Positions 18,275-27,077 of a stretch of 44,630 nt of DNA are shown in pieces. Each line of letters opens with the position of its first letter. The first letter of the stretch is position 1. The DNA comes from a virus. The notes under the pieces are model-generated. The model had not been told where the DNA came from, ran no database searches, and saw nothing but the letters and a program-made list of their open reading frames with translations. The stretch is taken from the IMG/VR virus record IMGVR_UViG_3300023172_000054, positions 1 through 44,630 of that record; one strand, given 5' to 3'. A program made the position numbers and the translations under genes.

Positions 18275-18688
18275 ATGAAAGTAGGGTTAACCGCAAGTAC
18301 ATTTGATCTATTACACGCAGGTCATGTACAGATGTTAAGAGATGCTAAAACAGAATGTGATTATTTAATATGCGCATTACAAATCGATCCAAGTGTTGAT
18401 AGGCCAGAAAAAAATTCACCCATTCAAACAGTTGTAGAAAGATATACGCAATTAAAAGCAGTAAGTTATGTTGATGAAATTATACCTTATGCTACTGAAA
18501 GAGATCTTGAAGATATTTTAGAACTATATACAATTCATGTTCGTATATTAGGAGAAGAATATCGTGATAAAGATTTCACAGGAAAAGATATTTGTCGTAA
18601 ACGAGATATCGATTTGTATTTTAATAAAAGAGATCATAGATTTAGTAGTAGTGGCTTAAGAAAAAGAGTAATAGAAAAAAATGGCTAA
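18275..18688 (+). CDS. TagD-like cytidylyltransferase
   Basis: A 137-residue single-domain nucleotidyltransferase, the usual size for glycerol-3-phosphate cytidylyltransferases. Motifs: TASTFDLLHAGHVQMLRDAK (HxGH), ERYTQLKAVSYVDEIIPY, and RFSSSGLR at the position of the family's RTxGISTT. It forms a CDP-alcohol or CDP-polyol from CTP. It is inserted between gp15 and gp16, with its own promoter, and overlaps gp16 by 8 bases. A T4-type neck-terminase block normally has no gene here. Together with the HxGH gene at 12079 it suggests a phage-directed cell-surface modification; the substrate is unknown. Confidence 0.85.
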   Translation: MKVGLTASTFDLLHAGHVQMLRDAKTECDYLICALQIDPSVDRPEKNSPIQTVVERYTQLKAVSYVDEIIPYATERDLEDILELYTIHVRILGEEYRDKDFTGKDICRKRDIDLYFNKRDHRFSSSGLRKRVIEKNG

Positions 18689-19148
18689 AGAAAATAAAAT
18701 TGCAGAGACTCTTAATATGAGACCTATTGATGAAGCTAAAGAAGATTTAAGGGCTGAATTTGAAGCAACTCTTGAAGAAGAACAACTTGACTTACCAGTT
18801 ATAAGACAAGAGACTTTACCTGCAATACAATCTGATGATAAAAATGCTGAAGAAAATTTAAAAGATATTGAATTAGCAAAAGCAAATATTGAAAATATAA
18901 TTAATTTAGGTGATGATGCTGTAAAAGAAATGGTTGAAATTGCAAAACAATCTGAATCACCAAGAGCTTTTGAAGTTGTATCTACTCTTATGAAAACACT
19001 CTTAGATGCAAACAAAGATTATGTTGAAATGTCAACAAAGAAAAGATACGCAAAAGAAGAACAAACAACAACACAAAACGTTACTAATAATAACCTTATT
19101 GTCTCAACTGCAGATTTATTGAAAATGATTAAAGACGGAAACGAATAA
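18681..19148 (+). CDS. 16: Terminase small subunit, T4 gp16-like
   Basis: A 155-residue protein (T4 gp16: 164), acidic and helical, with a central coiled-coil-prone part (ENLKDIELAKANIENIINL) and ARxxEVVSTLMKTLLDAN. It directly precedes the large terminase with TAATG overlap, as in T4. It would recognise concatemeric DNA and regulate gp17. Assignment rests on position, size and helical character. Confidence 0.85.
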   Translation: MAKENKIAETLNMRPIDEAKEDLRAEFEATLEEEQLDLPVIRQETLPAIQSDDKNAEENLKDIELAKANIENIINLGDDAVKEMVEIAKQSESPRAFEVVSTLMKTLLDANKDYVEMSTKKRYAKEEQTTTQNVTNNNLIVSTADLLKMIKDGNE

Positions 19149-20755
19149 TGCCAGTTGGATACTTAGGTAATACCTACCTTAAAAGGTCCAATGAGCAAAT
19201 AGAATATACTCCTGAGCAAATTAAAGAGTATATGAAATGTGCAGAAGACCCAATATATTTCGCAGAAAATTATATTAAAATCGTACATGTTGATAAAGGA
19301 TTTGTTCCTTTTGAAATGTATGATTATCAAAAAGAAATTACAGAAAAAATTACTCATAATAGACGCGTTGCTGTATTAACTGCTAGACAAAGCGGTAAGA
19401 CAACTACAGCTGTTGCAGTTATTCTTCATTATATACTTTTTAACGAGTTTAAAACAGTTGCTATCCTTGCTAATAAAGGAGATGCAGCAAGAGAAGTATT
19501 AAGTAGAGTACAACTTGCTTATGAAGCTTTACCTAAATGGATGCAACAAGGTATTGAAGAATGGAATAAAGGTAATATCACATTAGAAAATGGCTGTAAA
19601 ATATATGCAGGTACAACAACATCATCGGCAATTCGTGGTAAATCTATTTCGTTCCTATATCTTGATGAGGTTGCATTTATTGAAGGATTTGATGAATTCT
19701 TTGCTTCAGTATATCCAACAATATCAGCAGGTGAAAGCACAAAGTTATTAATGACTTCAACACCAAATGGTTTAAATCATTTTTGGAAAACTTGCAAAGG
19801 TGCGCGCGAAGGAACAAATGGTTATCAATATGTTGAAGTAATGTGGAATGATGTTCCAGGTAGAGATGATAAATGGAAGCAAGAAACTCTTGAAGCATTA
19901 GATTATGATGAAGAAAAGTTTAGACAAGAATATTGTTGTCAATTCTTAGGAAGTTCTGGTACTCTTATTGATGGTTCAAAACTTAAAGAATTAGCATATT
20001 CAAGGCCTATAGCAGAACAAAGTGGGTTATCTCAATATGAAAACGCACAAGAAGGCCATTCTTATGTAATGACTGTTGATGTTTCGAGAGGAAAAGGTCT
20101 AGATTATAGTACCTTTTGTGTAATTGATGTAACACAAATGCCTTATAAACAAGTTTGTGTTTATAGAGATAATATGGTTGCACCAGTAGATTTTGCTTCT
20201 ATTATATATAGAATAGGATTAATGTACAATGAGAGTGCTGTTCTGATTGAAATTAATGATATTGGTGAACAAGTATCAGACGTTCTCTTGATGGACTATG
20301 GTTATGAGAATCTTCTTTATACCGAAAATGCAGGAAGATCTGGGAAAAGAATTTCGGCAGGATTTGGAAAAAGAGTAGATAATGGAATACGTACAACTAA
20401 AAGTGTTAAATCTATTGGTTGTACAATATTAAAAATGTTGATTGAACAGAATCAACTTATAGTACAAGACTATAATACAATACAAGAGTTATCACGATTT
20501 AGTAAAAAAGGCTCTTCATATGAAGCAGAATCTGGCTCTCATGATGATTTGGTTATGAACCTAGTCATTTTTTCATGGTTATCAGATCAAACTTTTTTTA
20601 AAGACCTTACAGACATAAATACATTGTTAAAGCTTCGTCAGAAAACTGAAGAACAAATTGAAGAAGAATTATTACCGTTCGGCTTTATAGATGATGGTAG
20701 TCCAATGGTAGATCGAGACGGATTCGAGGCAATTCAAGATGAATGGGAAATTTAA
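19148..20755 (+). CDS. 17: Terminase large subunit, T4 gp17-like packaging ATPase/nuclease
   Basis: A 535-residue protein (T4: 610). The ATPase domain has Walker A TARQSGKTT (residues 78-86) and Walker B LYLDEVAF (170-177, with Asp173-Glu174). The RNase H-like nuclease domain has VDVSRGKGLDYSTF (Asp311), VLIEINDIG (Glu369/Asp371) and SGSHDDLVMN (Asp467), matching the acidic triad of gp17. It docks on the portal and pumps and cuts DNA. The protein is complete, with no truncation. Confidence 0.96.
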   Translation: MPVGYLGNTYLKRSNEQIEYTPEQIKEYMKCAEDPIYFAENYIKIVHVDKGFVPFEMYDYQKEITEKITHNRRVAVLTARQSGKTTTAVAVILHYILFNEFKTVAILANKGDAAREVLSRVQLAYEALPKWMQQGIEEWNKGNITLENGCKIYAGTTTSSAIRGKSISFLYLDEVAFIEGFDEFFASVYPTISAGESTKLLMTSTPNGLNHFWKTCKGAREGTNGYQYVEVMWNDVPGRDDKWKQETLEALDYDEEKFRQEYCCQFLGSSGTLIDGSKLKELAYSRPIAEQSGLSQYENAQEGHSYVMTVDVSRGKGLDYSTFCVIDVTQMPYKQVCVYRDNMVAPVDFASIIYRIGLMYNESAVLIEINDIGEQVSDVLLMDYGYENLLYTENAGRSGKRISAGFGKRVDNGIRTTKSVKSIGCTILKMLIEQNQLIVQDYNTIQELSRFSKKGSSYEAESGSHDDLVMNLVIFSWLSDQTFFKDLTDINTLLKLRQKTEEQIEEELLPFGFIDDGSPMVDRDGFEAIQDEWEI

Positions 20756-20767
20756 ATTCATTCATTT

Positions 20768-20775
20768 TATAAATA
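20768..20775 (+). promoter_or_regulatory. T4-type late promoter box TATAAATA
   Basis: A perfect TATAAATA lies in the gap between terminase and tail sheath, 62 bases before the gp18 ATG. High-level sheath production from its own late promoter is expected in T4-like phages. Confidence 0.7.
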
Positions 20776-20836
20776 AATCAGTGATAACTAAAATTAGACT
20801 AGGTTTTTTAAATAGATAATATTAAAGGAGAATAAT

Positions 20837-22759
20837 ATGGCTTTTTCCGTAAGTCCTTCCGTAATAGTTCGCGAAGTGGACGCATCAGCAGCGGTACCAG
20901 CCATCGCAACACCACCTGCTGCAATTGCGGGTGTTTTTAGATGGGGTCCTGTAGGCGAGGCAGTTCTTATTTCTTCAGAAAATGGATTAGTAAATCGCTT
21001 CGGCAAACCCAGCGATGACAATTACGAAACATTTTTTGTAGCAGCAGACTACCTTTCTTATGCAAATGCTCTTTACGTGGCTAGAGTAGATAATGGTGCT
21101 GTAAAGGCATCTGCATCTGATACATCAAGTGCAAATACACAATTGCACACTTTTGGTGCTTTTGACGCCTTATATCCTGGTGCACTAGGTAACTCAATCG
21201 ATGTTGCTTATGTTAAGGAATCAAGCTTCTCAAATGACCTTCTTGATGTCGGTGACATTACATCTTCTCAATTAACAGGTAACACACAAATTCAGCAAAC
21301 ATTAGAATTCAACGACACAACAGTTGACTTTGAAGTAGCTCCAGCAAATAGAATTGCTCCTGGAACCGTTGAAGTTGGTGATATTCTAGTAATTGGAAAC
21401 GATTCAGTAGGTTACCAAGAGCTCGAAGTAAGTTCATTTAGTGAAACAATGAGAGATTCAGCCGGCGATGAAACTGCAAATACACAAACATTAACTGCGT
21501 ATGATTACGCAATTGGGTTTGGTTCATCTTGGAGATTAGCAGAAACTGATCTTAATAAACTTTCTATTAATAGAAAGTGGAAATATTCAAGTTGGTTTGG
21601 TAGAGCACCGCAAAGTGGAAACTATCACATTGCTGTAATTGATAACGATGGTACAATCTCTGGTCAAGCTGGAACTGCATTGGAACTTTATACAGACGTT
21701 TCAACAACATCCACAGCAAAACTATCAGACGGAACAACAAATTACTACGTAGACGTAATACGCAATGGCTCTTCATGGGTTGAAGTTGCAAATACTACAC
21801 ATTTTGAAGCAGTTGGTTCAAACAGTTCATATGAAACACTTGAAAATGGTACTGATGGTACATCAGAATCAAGTGTTGCATTAGGACCTCTTGCTGCAGG
21901 ATATGATCTTTTCAAATCTGCAAATGAAATCGATGTTTCATTCGTACTTCAAGGTAAGGGTGACCAAGCCGGAACGCTTGCTAACTACATCATTTCTAAT
22001 ATCGCAGATTACAGAAAAGATGCAGTAGCATTTATTTCACCTTCTAAAGCTGATGTAGTAGACGAAAATAAAACAAATGCAAAACTTAACAACGTCATTG
22101 CATATCGTAACAAATTACAAAACTCTTCATACTGGTTTATGGATAGTGGATACAAATACAGATACGATAAGTACAACGATACATACCGTTATGTTCCATT
22201 AAATGGAGATACAGCAGGTCTTGCTTCAAGAGTTGAACCTTTTGAATCACCAGCTGGTTTCCGTAAAGGTGTAATTAAGAATGTTGTAAAACTTGCTTTT
22301 AATCCTAATAAAACACAAAGAGATCAATTATACTCTTCAGATGTTAACCCTGTAATGAGTCAAGTAGGACAAGGAATTGTACTATTTGGTGATAAGACAG
22401 GTCTTGGTTTACCAAGTGCATTTGACAGAATCAATGTAAGAAGACTCTTTATTGCGGTTGAAAAAGCAATTGCTAACGCAGCTCAATCTTTCTTATTCGA
22501 ACTCAACGATGAATTCTCACAAACTCAGTTCAAAAATATTGTTGAACCATTCTTGAGAGAAATTCAAGGTAGACGTGGTATTATCGACTTTAGAGTAGTA
22601 TCTGATACAACAGTAAACACTCCTGAAATCGTGGATGCTGGTAAATTTAGAGCAAATATCTTTATCAAGCCTGCTAGAAGCATAAATGTTATTGAATTAA
22701 CATTTGTTGCAACAAGAAGTGGTGTTGAATTTGAAGAAATTGTTGGCTCAATTGGTTAA
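20837..22759 (+). CDS. 18: Contractile tail sheath protein, T4 gp18-like
   Basis: A 640-residue protein (T4: 659). It starts SVSPSVIVREVDASAAVPAIATPPAAIAGVFRWGP, the usual sheath N-terminus. Its C-terminal domain (RGIIDFRVVSDTTVNTPEIVDAGKFRANIFIKPARSINVIEL) is the conserved sheath core that handles inter-subunit strand exchange. It is preceded by AAAGGAGAA and followed by the tube gene. Many copies polymerise round the gp19 tube and contract at infection. Confidence 0.96.
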   Translation: MAFSVSPSVIVREVDASAAVPAIATPPAAIAGVFRWGPVGEAVLISSENGLVNRFGKPSDDNYETFFVAADYLSYANALYVARVDNGAVKASASDTSSANTQLHTFGAFDALYPGALGNSIDVAYVKESSFSNDLLDVGDITSSQLTGNTQIQQTLEFNDTTVDFEVAPANRIAPGTVEVGDILVIGNDSVGYQELEVSSFSETMRDSAGDETANTQTLTAYDYAIGFGSSWRLAETDLNKLSINRKWKYSSWFGRAPQSGNYHIAVIDNDGTISGQAGTALELYTDVSTTSTAKLSDGTTNYYVDVIRNGSSWVEVANTTHFEAVGSNSSYETLENGTDGTSESSVALGPLAAGYDLFKSANEIDVSFVLQGKGDQAGTLANYIISNIADYRKDAVAFISPSKADVVDENKTNAKLNNVIAYRNKLQNSSYWFMDSGYKYRYDKYNDTYRYVPLNGDTAGLASRVEPFESPAGFRKGVIKNVVKLAFNPNKTQRDQLYSSDVNPVMSQVGQGIVLFGDKTGLGLPSAFDRINVRRLFIAVEKAIANAAQSFLFELNDEFSQTQFKNIVEPFLREIQGRRGIIDFRVVSDTTVNTPEIVDAGKFRANIFIKPARSINVIELTFVATRSGVEFEEIVGSIG

Positions 22760-22765
22760 TAAATA
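22758..22765 (+). promoter_or_regulatory. Degenerate late box AATAAATA before tail tube
   Basis: TAATAAATA overlaps the gp18 stop region, 26-33 bases before the gp19 ATG. One base differs from the late consensus. The tail tube needs abundant late expression, so a weak late start is plausible. Confidence 0.35.
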
Positions 22766-22790
22766 ATTAAGAAAATAGGAGAACACGAAC

Positions 22791-23324
22791 ATGGCATTTA
22801 ATATTAACGAGTTCAAATCCCAACTTGTTGGTGGTGGCGCTCGTCCAACTCTTTTCCAGGTTCAAATCTTAAACCCTGTTGCTCCTGAAGCCGACTTTAA
22901 AGTTCCTTTCATGGTAAGAGCCGCGGGTATCCCCGGCTCTTCATTGGGTTCTTTTACAGCACCATATTTTGGCCGTCAGGTTAAGTATGCCGGAGACAGG
23001 ACGTTTGAAGATTGGACAGTAACAGTTATTAACGATGAAGATTTCCTCGTTAGAAACGCTATGGAAGCTTGGTCAAACGCTATTAATACACATGATGGCA
23101 ATTTAAGATCACTTCCAGCTGATTATAAATCAAATGGTTTAATTACACAATATAGTAAAGACGGAGACGCAATTAGATCTTATGTGTTTGAAGGATTGTA
23201 CCCAGTGACTATTGATCAAATCCAAATGGATTGGGGTACAACAGATACAATTGAAGAATTTACAGTTACGTTCCAATACGACTTCTGGAGAGTTGAAGGA
23301 ACAACTGGAATTCCAACTACATAA
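22791..23324 (+). CDS. 19: Tail tube protein, T4 gp19-like
   Basis: A 177-residue protein (T4: 163). FQVQILNP, FMVRAAGIPGSSLGSF, PYFGRQVKYAGDRTFEDWTVTVINDEDF and EFTVTFQYDFWR are family hallmarks. Hexameric rings of it form the inner tube of the contractile tail. It has a strong AGGAGAAC site, and its place between sheath and portal is the T4 order. Confidence 0.96.
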   Translation: MAFNINEFKSQLVGGGARPTLFQVQILNPVAPEADFKVPFMVRAAGIPGSSLGSFTAPYFGRQVKYAGDRTFEDWTVTVINDEDFLVRNAMEAWSNAINTHDGNLRSLPADYKSNGLITQYSKDGDAIRSYVFEGLYPVTIDQIQMDWGTTDTIEEFTVTFQYDFWRVEGTTGIPTT

Positions 23325-23340
23325 TTTATAGGTATATAGA

Positions 23341-24876
23341 ATGAAAATATTTGGCTTTGAAATAAAGAGGCCAGAAGACGAAAAAGTAGATGAAAGAGCT
23401 CTTTCGTTTGTCGAACCTCAAAACGATGATGGGGCGATTACCGTTAGTGGTAATTCGCTCGGTGGTTTTTATAGTACTTTACTTGATATGGAAGGTTCCG
23501 CTAAGTCGGAATCTGAACTTATCACTAAGTACAGACAGATGGCATTGCAACCAGAAATTGCACAAGCTGTTGATGATATTGTTAACGAAGCCATTTCAAT
23601 TGAATTAGATGAAAGTGTAGTTGACATTAGTCTGGGAGAAACAGATTTACCAGACAAAGTTAAAGATAAAATTGTTGATGAATTTCATAATATCTTAACC
23701 TTATTAGATATTTCTAACCAAGGTTATGATATGTTTTATAAGTTCTATATCGATGGTAGATTGAACTATCATATCGTCATCGATCCAGAGAACTTAAAAG
23801 GTGGCATACAAGAATTACGTTATTGTGATCCTCGTAAGCTCAAACTTATCCGAGAAATGGATAAGAAAGTTAAAGACAAGCATTCAGGTGCTCCAGTCAA
23901 GAAAGTAAAAAATGAATACTATATGTATTCAGAAAACGGATTTGGAGCAACTAGTGTCAGCGGTTCAACTGTTGGTTTTAAGATTGCGAAGGACTCTATT
24001 GCTAGAGTTACTTCAGGATTGATGAATGAGAATAATAGTTTAGTATTATCTCATTTACATCCAGCAATTAAGCCATTGAATCAGTTAAGAATGCTGGAGG
24101 ACGCAACAGTCATTTATACATTGACTAGAGCTCCTGAAAGAAGAATTTTTTATATTGATGTAGGTAATTTACCTAAGAATAAGGCGGAACAATATCTTAG
24201 AGATATGATGACTCGCCATAAGAATAAACTTCAATATAATTCGTCAACAGGTGAGATTACAGATTCTCGTAAAATGTTGACAATGACTGAGGACTTTTGG
24301 TTCCCACGTCGAGGCGGTGAGCGTACCACAGAGGTTGATACATTAGCAGGTGGTAGTGCTCAAGGTTTAAGCAACGACGAAAACATGACGTATTTTCAAC
24401 GTAAATTATATAAAGCGTTGAAAGTACCTTTAACGCGTTTAGAGCCTGAAACAATGGCGAACTTTGGTAGAACATCTGAAATTACCAGAGACGAGTTAAA
24501 GTTTGGAAAGTTTATTAAACGTATCAGATCACGTTTTTCTTGGATATTTACTATTATGCTAGAAAAACAATTGGTACTTAAAGGTATTTTAACACCTGAA
24601 GAGTTCGATGAAATTAGAAATGATATTCGTTATGATTTTGCTAGAGATAGTTATTATGACGAATTGAAAAATGCTGAAATTTTAAGAGAAAGATTAAATA
24701 CTCTTAGAGATGTTGAAGAACAAATTGGAAAATATTATTCAAGAGAATGGGTAATAAGAAATGTTCTTCAAATGTCAGAAGAAGAATTTAATGAAATGAC
24801 GGATCAGATGGAAGCAGAAAAAGCGGCGGCACCTGATGAAGGCGACGAAGACATGGACTCAGGTAATCCATTTTAA
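23341..24876 (+). CDS. 20: Portal protein, T4 gp20-like
   Basis: A 511-residue protein (T4: 524). It contains ITKYRQMALQPEIAQAVDDIVNEAI, the DRAPERRIFYIDVGNLPK-like segment (APERRIFYIDVGNLPKNKAEQ) and FWFPRRGGERTTEVDTL, all conserved in T4-type portals. A dodecamer occupies one capsid vertex, nucleates head assembly with the core and serves as DNA channel. The acidic tail ends in EGDEDMDSGNPF. The late box of the next gene overlaps its stop codon region. Confidence 0.96.
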   Translation: MKIFGFEIKRPEDEKVDERALSFVEPQNDDGAITVSGNSLGGFYSTLLDMEGSAKSESELITKYRQMALQPEIAQAVDDIVNEAISIELDESVVDISLGETDLPDKVKDKIVDEFHNILTLLDISNQGYDMFYKFYIDGRLNYHIVIDPENLKGGIQELRYCDPRKLKLIREMDKKVKDKHSGAPVKKVKNEYYMYSENGFGATSVSGSTVGFKIAKDSIARVTSGLMNENNSLVLSHLHPAIKPLNQLRMLEDATVIYTLTRAPERRIFYIDVGNLPKNKAEQYLRDMMTRHKNKLQYNSSTGEITDSRKMLTMTEDFWFPRRGGERTTEVDTLAGGSAQGLSNDENMTYFQRKLYKALKVPLTRLEPETMANFGRTSEITRDELKFGKFIKRIRSRFSWIFTIMLEKQLVLKGILTPEEFDEIRNDIRYDFARDSYYDELKNAEILRERLNTLRDVEEQIGKYYSREWVIRNVLQMSEEEFNEMTDQMEAEKAAAPDEGDEDMDSGNPF

Positions 24877-24884
24877 TATAAATA
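24877..24884 (+). promoter_or_regulatory. T4-type late promoter box TATAAATA
   Basis: A perfect TATAAATA starts right after the portal stop codon, 34-41 bases before the ATG at 24918. Confidence 0.65.
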
Positions 24885-24917
24885 AAAAATAATATCAAAT
24901 AAAATAGGGACTTAACA

Positions 24918-26048
24918 ATGAAAAACTTTAAAGATATTCTCTCAGAAATCGCCCAGCCGAAAAGTGGCGACGAGAAGAAATTTAAAGATCTACATAAGAT
25001 CGAATTGATTAAACACCCAGTCGCTCCTGATAGTCAATTTACAGGTGAGATCGAAGGTGTAGAGCGTAAACCAAGACCAGCCGATCAAGAAGGCGATACT
25101 AATTACGATCCTCATTTAGAAAAACAAGACAAGCCATTTAAAATGCCAAGAGATATTGGCGGTGGTGCATTAAGAAAAGAAAATACTCAAGTTTCTTTTA
25201 AAGATTTAATGAACAAAATCACTTCAGAAGAAGATCTTCTTGAAAGTCCCCAAGAAGAAATTCCAATGATGATGAAGCAACTTCATTATATCTGTTATGC
25301 AGCAGAAGATCTTATGGAATTTTTAGCAACAGACGATTTAGATCCAGAAGAATGGTGGCAAAATAAATTAGCACAAGTATTCGGTAATGTTAAATCATTA
25401 CATGCTTATGCAGTAGGTTCAAAGAAAGCAGCAGAAGCTGAAAAAGATATTGATGTCGATGACGATGATATGGAAGAAACATACGAGTCTGTTGACGAAG
25501 AAATTGCAAGCCTTCTTCATGAAGAAAAATGTGAATGTTGCGGAAATGAAATTACTAAAGAAGGTTGTGGATGTGATGAAGATTGTCCACATTGTGGCGG
25601 CAAAGGAAAAGTAGCCGAAGCTTATGATAGAGCTGCTGTTAGTGCAGCAGTAAGAAAAGCTGCCGAAAAAGAAAATATGAAATCAAAGCGTGATGTAGAG
25701 CGTTTCTTTGATTATGATGGTGGCGATATTATCTTTAGAATGGTTAAAGATGAAGACGAAGCAAATGTTCTAATGAGTCAACTCAAATCTCAATATAAGC
25801 AAAAGTTTAAAGAAGAAGTAGAAAACGTTGAAGAAGCAGCTTTTAAACCAGTGGTAGTAAAGCCTGGGTTTATGCAATTAAATAATAAAAAGAGAGTAAG
25901 AGTTACTCCACAAGATTCTAAGCTCTTAAATGATTTATTCAAAGGTTTAAAAGACAGAAAGAACAAAGAAGAAATGCAAACTATTTTCATGAGAGATGAA
26001 AAAGGGTTTAAAGAAATTTTAGATTTTGCTAAAACAGCAGGTGTATAA
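24918..26048 (+). CDS. Prohead core-region protein with cysteine-rich zinc-knuckle-like cluster
   Basis: A 376-residue, highly charged protein at the locus of T4 genes 67/68 (between portal and prohead protease), so probably a prohead core component. The N-terminus (KNFKDILSEIAQPKSGDEKKFKDLH) resembles core proteins of other marine T4-like phages as I recall them. Unusually, residues 205-226 hold seven cysteines (C205, C207, C208, C217, C219, C223, C226) ending in CPHCGGKGK, like a DnaJ-type zinc knuckle. It is flanked by acidic and helical segments. The stop overlaps the next ATG. The core role is inferred from position; zinc binding is inferred from the motif. Confidence 0.7.
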   Translation: MKNFKDILSEIAQPKSGDEKKFKDLHKIELIKHPVAPDSQFTGEIEGVERKPRPADQEGDTNYDPHLEKQDKPFKMPRDIGGGALRKENTQVSFKDLMNKITSEEDLLESPQEEIPMMMKQLHYICYAAEDLMEFLATDDLDPEEWWQNKLAQVFGNVKSLHAYAVGSKKAAEAEKDIDVDDDDMEETYESVDEEIASLLHEEKCECCGNEITKEGCGCDEDCPHCGGKGKVAEAYDRAAVSAAVRKAAEKENMKSKRDVERFFDYDGGDIIFRMVKDEDEANVLMSQLKSQYKQKFKEEVENVEEAAFKPVVVKPGFMQLNNKKRVRVTPQDSKLLNDLFKGLKDRKNKEEMQTIFMRDEKGFKEILDFAKTAGV

Positions 26049-26287
26049 TGGCATGGGTTTCTGTTCTCGGTTCTAACGGAATTTGGGAATACGACAATGC
26101 CGCTACAGCATCAGATACTTATTCAGATGCTAATGGCACTACAGCTTTAGGAGTAAGAACATATACTCCTACAGGTGGAAATGCTCAATACACCTATGTA
26201 AAGGTTAGAAAGGTAGGAGAAACCGCAGAGCGGGGAGAACTATCAAAAAATTTCTATGATAATAGGAATGCTAATGGTATTCCTTAA
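26048..26287 (+). CDS. Small conserved T4-like phage protein in head gene cluster
   Basis: A 79-residue protein translationally coupled to the preceding core-region gene (TAATG). The opening MAWVSVLGSNGIWEYDN and the later YTYVKVRKVGETAERGELS match a small family I recall between gp20 and gp21 in cyano- and marine phages. It has no known enzymatic motif. It may be a head decoration or assembly factor. Confidence 0.7.
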   Translation: MAWVSVLGSNGIWEYDNAATASDTYSDANGTTALGVRTYTPTGGNAQYTYVKVRKVGETAERGELSKNFYDNRNANGIP

Positions 26288-26290
26288 AGT

Positions 26291-26298
26291 TATAAATA
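26291..26298 (+). promoter_or_regulatory. T4-type late promoter box TATAAATA
   Basis: A perfect TATAAATA stands 31-38 bases before the gp21 ATG, directly after the preceding stop. Confidence 0.65.
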
Positions 26299-26328
26299 TT
26301 TAAAAGATTTATAGATAGGGTAAGAAAC

Positions 26329-27012
26329 ATGAAACTAATAACTGAAGTAAACGAAACTTGCGAAGTTATTACCGAAGCAAAAGAAGACGGTAAAAAGAAT
26401 TATTTTATCGAAGGTATCTTCATGCAAGGTAATATCAAAAACCGCAATGGAAGAATTTACCCAAGTGATACTTTAGAAGGTGAAATGAATCGTTATCAAA
26501 AGGATTTCATTGAACAAAAAAGATCTCTTGGTGAATTAGGACATCCTGACGGTCCAACAATCAACGGAGATCGTGTTTCTCACTTGATCACTAGTATGAA
26601 ACGTGAAGGTAATGACTTTTACGGTAAAGCAAAAATTTTAACAACTCCTATGGGTGAAATTGTTAAATCATTGCTTGACGAAGGAGTTAAAATCGGCGTT
26701 TCAACAAGAGGTTTAGGCTCGGTAAAGCAATTGAAGGACGGTGTTATGGAAGTTCAAAAGGATTTCCATTTAGCAACAGTTGATATTGTAACTGATCCTT
26801 CAGCTCCTAATGCTTTTGTGAACGGCATTATGGAGAATAGAGAGTATTACTACGACATTGCTTCTGCATCTTGGAGAGCTCAAGAAGTTGAGCAGGTAAT
26901 CGAAGAGATTGTAGAAGAAGTTGAGAAAAAAATCAATCGAGTGGTAAGAAAAATTGATGAAGAAACGGCAGCAAGAATGTTTACAACATTCGTTCGTTCT
27001 TTGAGAAAATAA
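26329..27012 (+). CDS. 21: Prohead core protease, T4 gp21-like
   Basis: A 227-residue protein (T4: 212). GNIKNRNGRIYP, LGELGHPDGPTIN (His72) and KIGVSTRGLGSV (Ser125) fit the His and Ser of the herpesvirus-assemblin-like fold used by T4-type prohead proteases; LATVDIVTDPSAPNAFV follows. It degrades the core and trims gp23 during head maturation. It lies in T4 order before gp22. Confidence 0.95.
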   Translation: MKLITEVNETCEVITEAKEDGKKNYFIEGIFMQGNIKNRNGRIYPSDTLEGEMNRYQKDFIEQKRSLGELGHPDGPTINGDRVSHLITSMKREGNDFYGKAKILTTPMGEIVKSLLDEGVKIGVSTRGLGSVKQLKDGVMEVQKDFHLATVDIVTDPSAPNAFVNGIMENREYYYDIASASWRAQEVEQVIEEIVEEVEKKINRVVRKIDEETAARMFTTFVRSLRK

Positions 27013-27018
27013 CTTTTT

Positions 27019-27026
27019 AATAAATA
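27019..27026 (+). promoter_or_regulatory. Degenerate late box AATAAATA before scaffold
   Basis: TAATAAATA follows the gp21 stop, 52 bases before the gp22 ATG. It is one base off the late consensus. Confidence 0.35.
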
Positions 27027-27077
27027 ATTTGCAGTCAGATTAATTTTGTACTAAAACATATTAAAGGAGAAAACATT

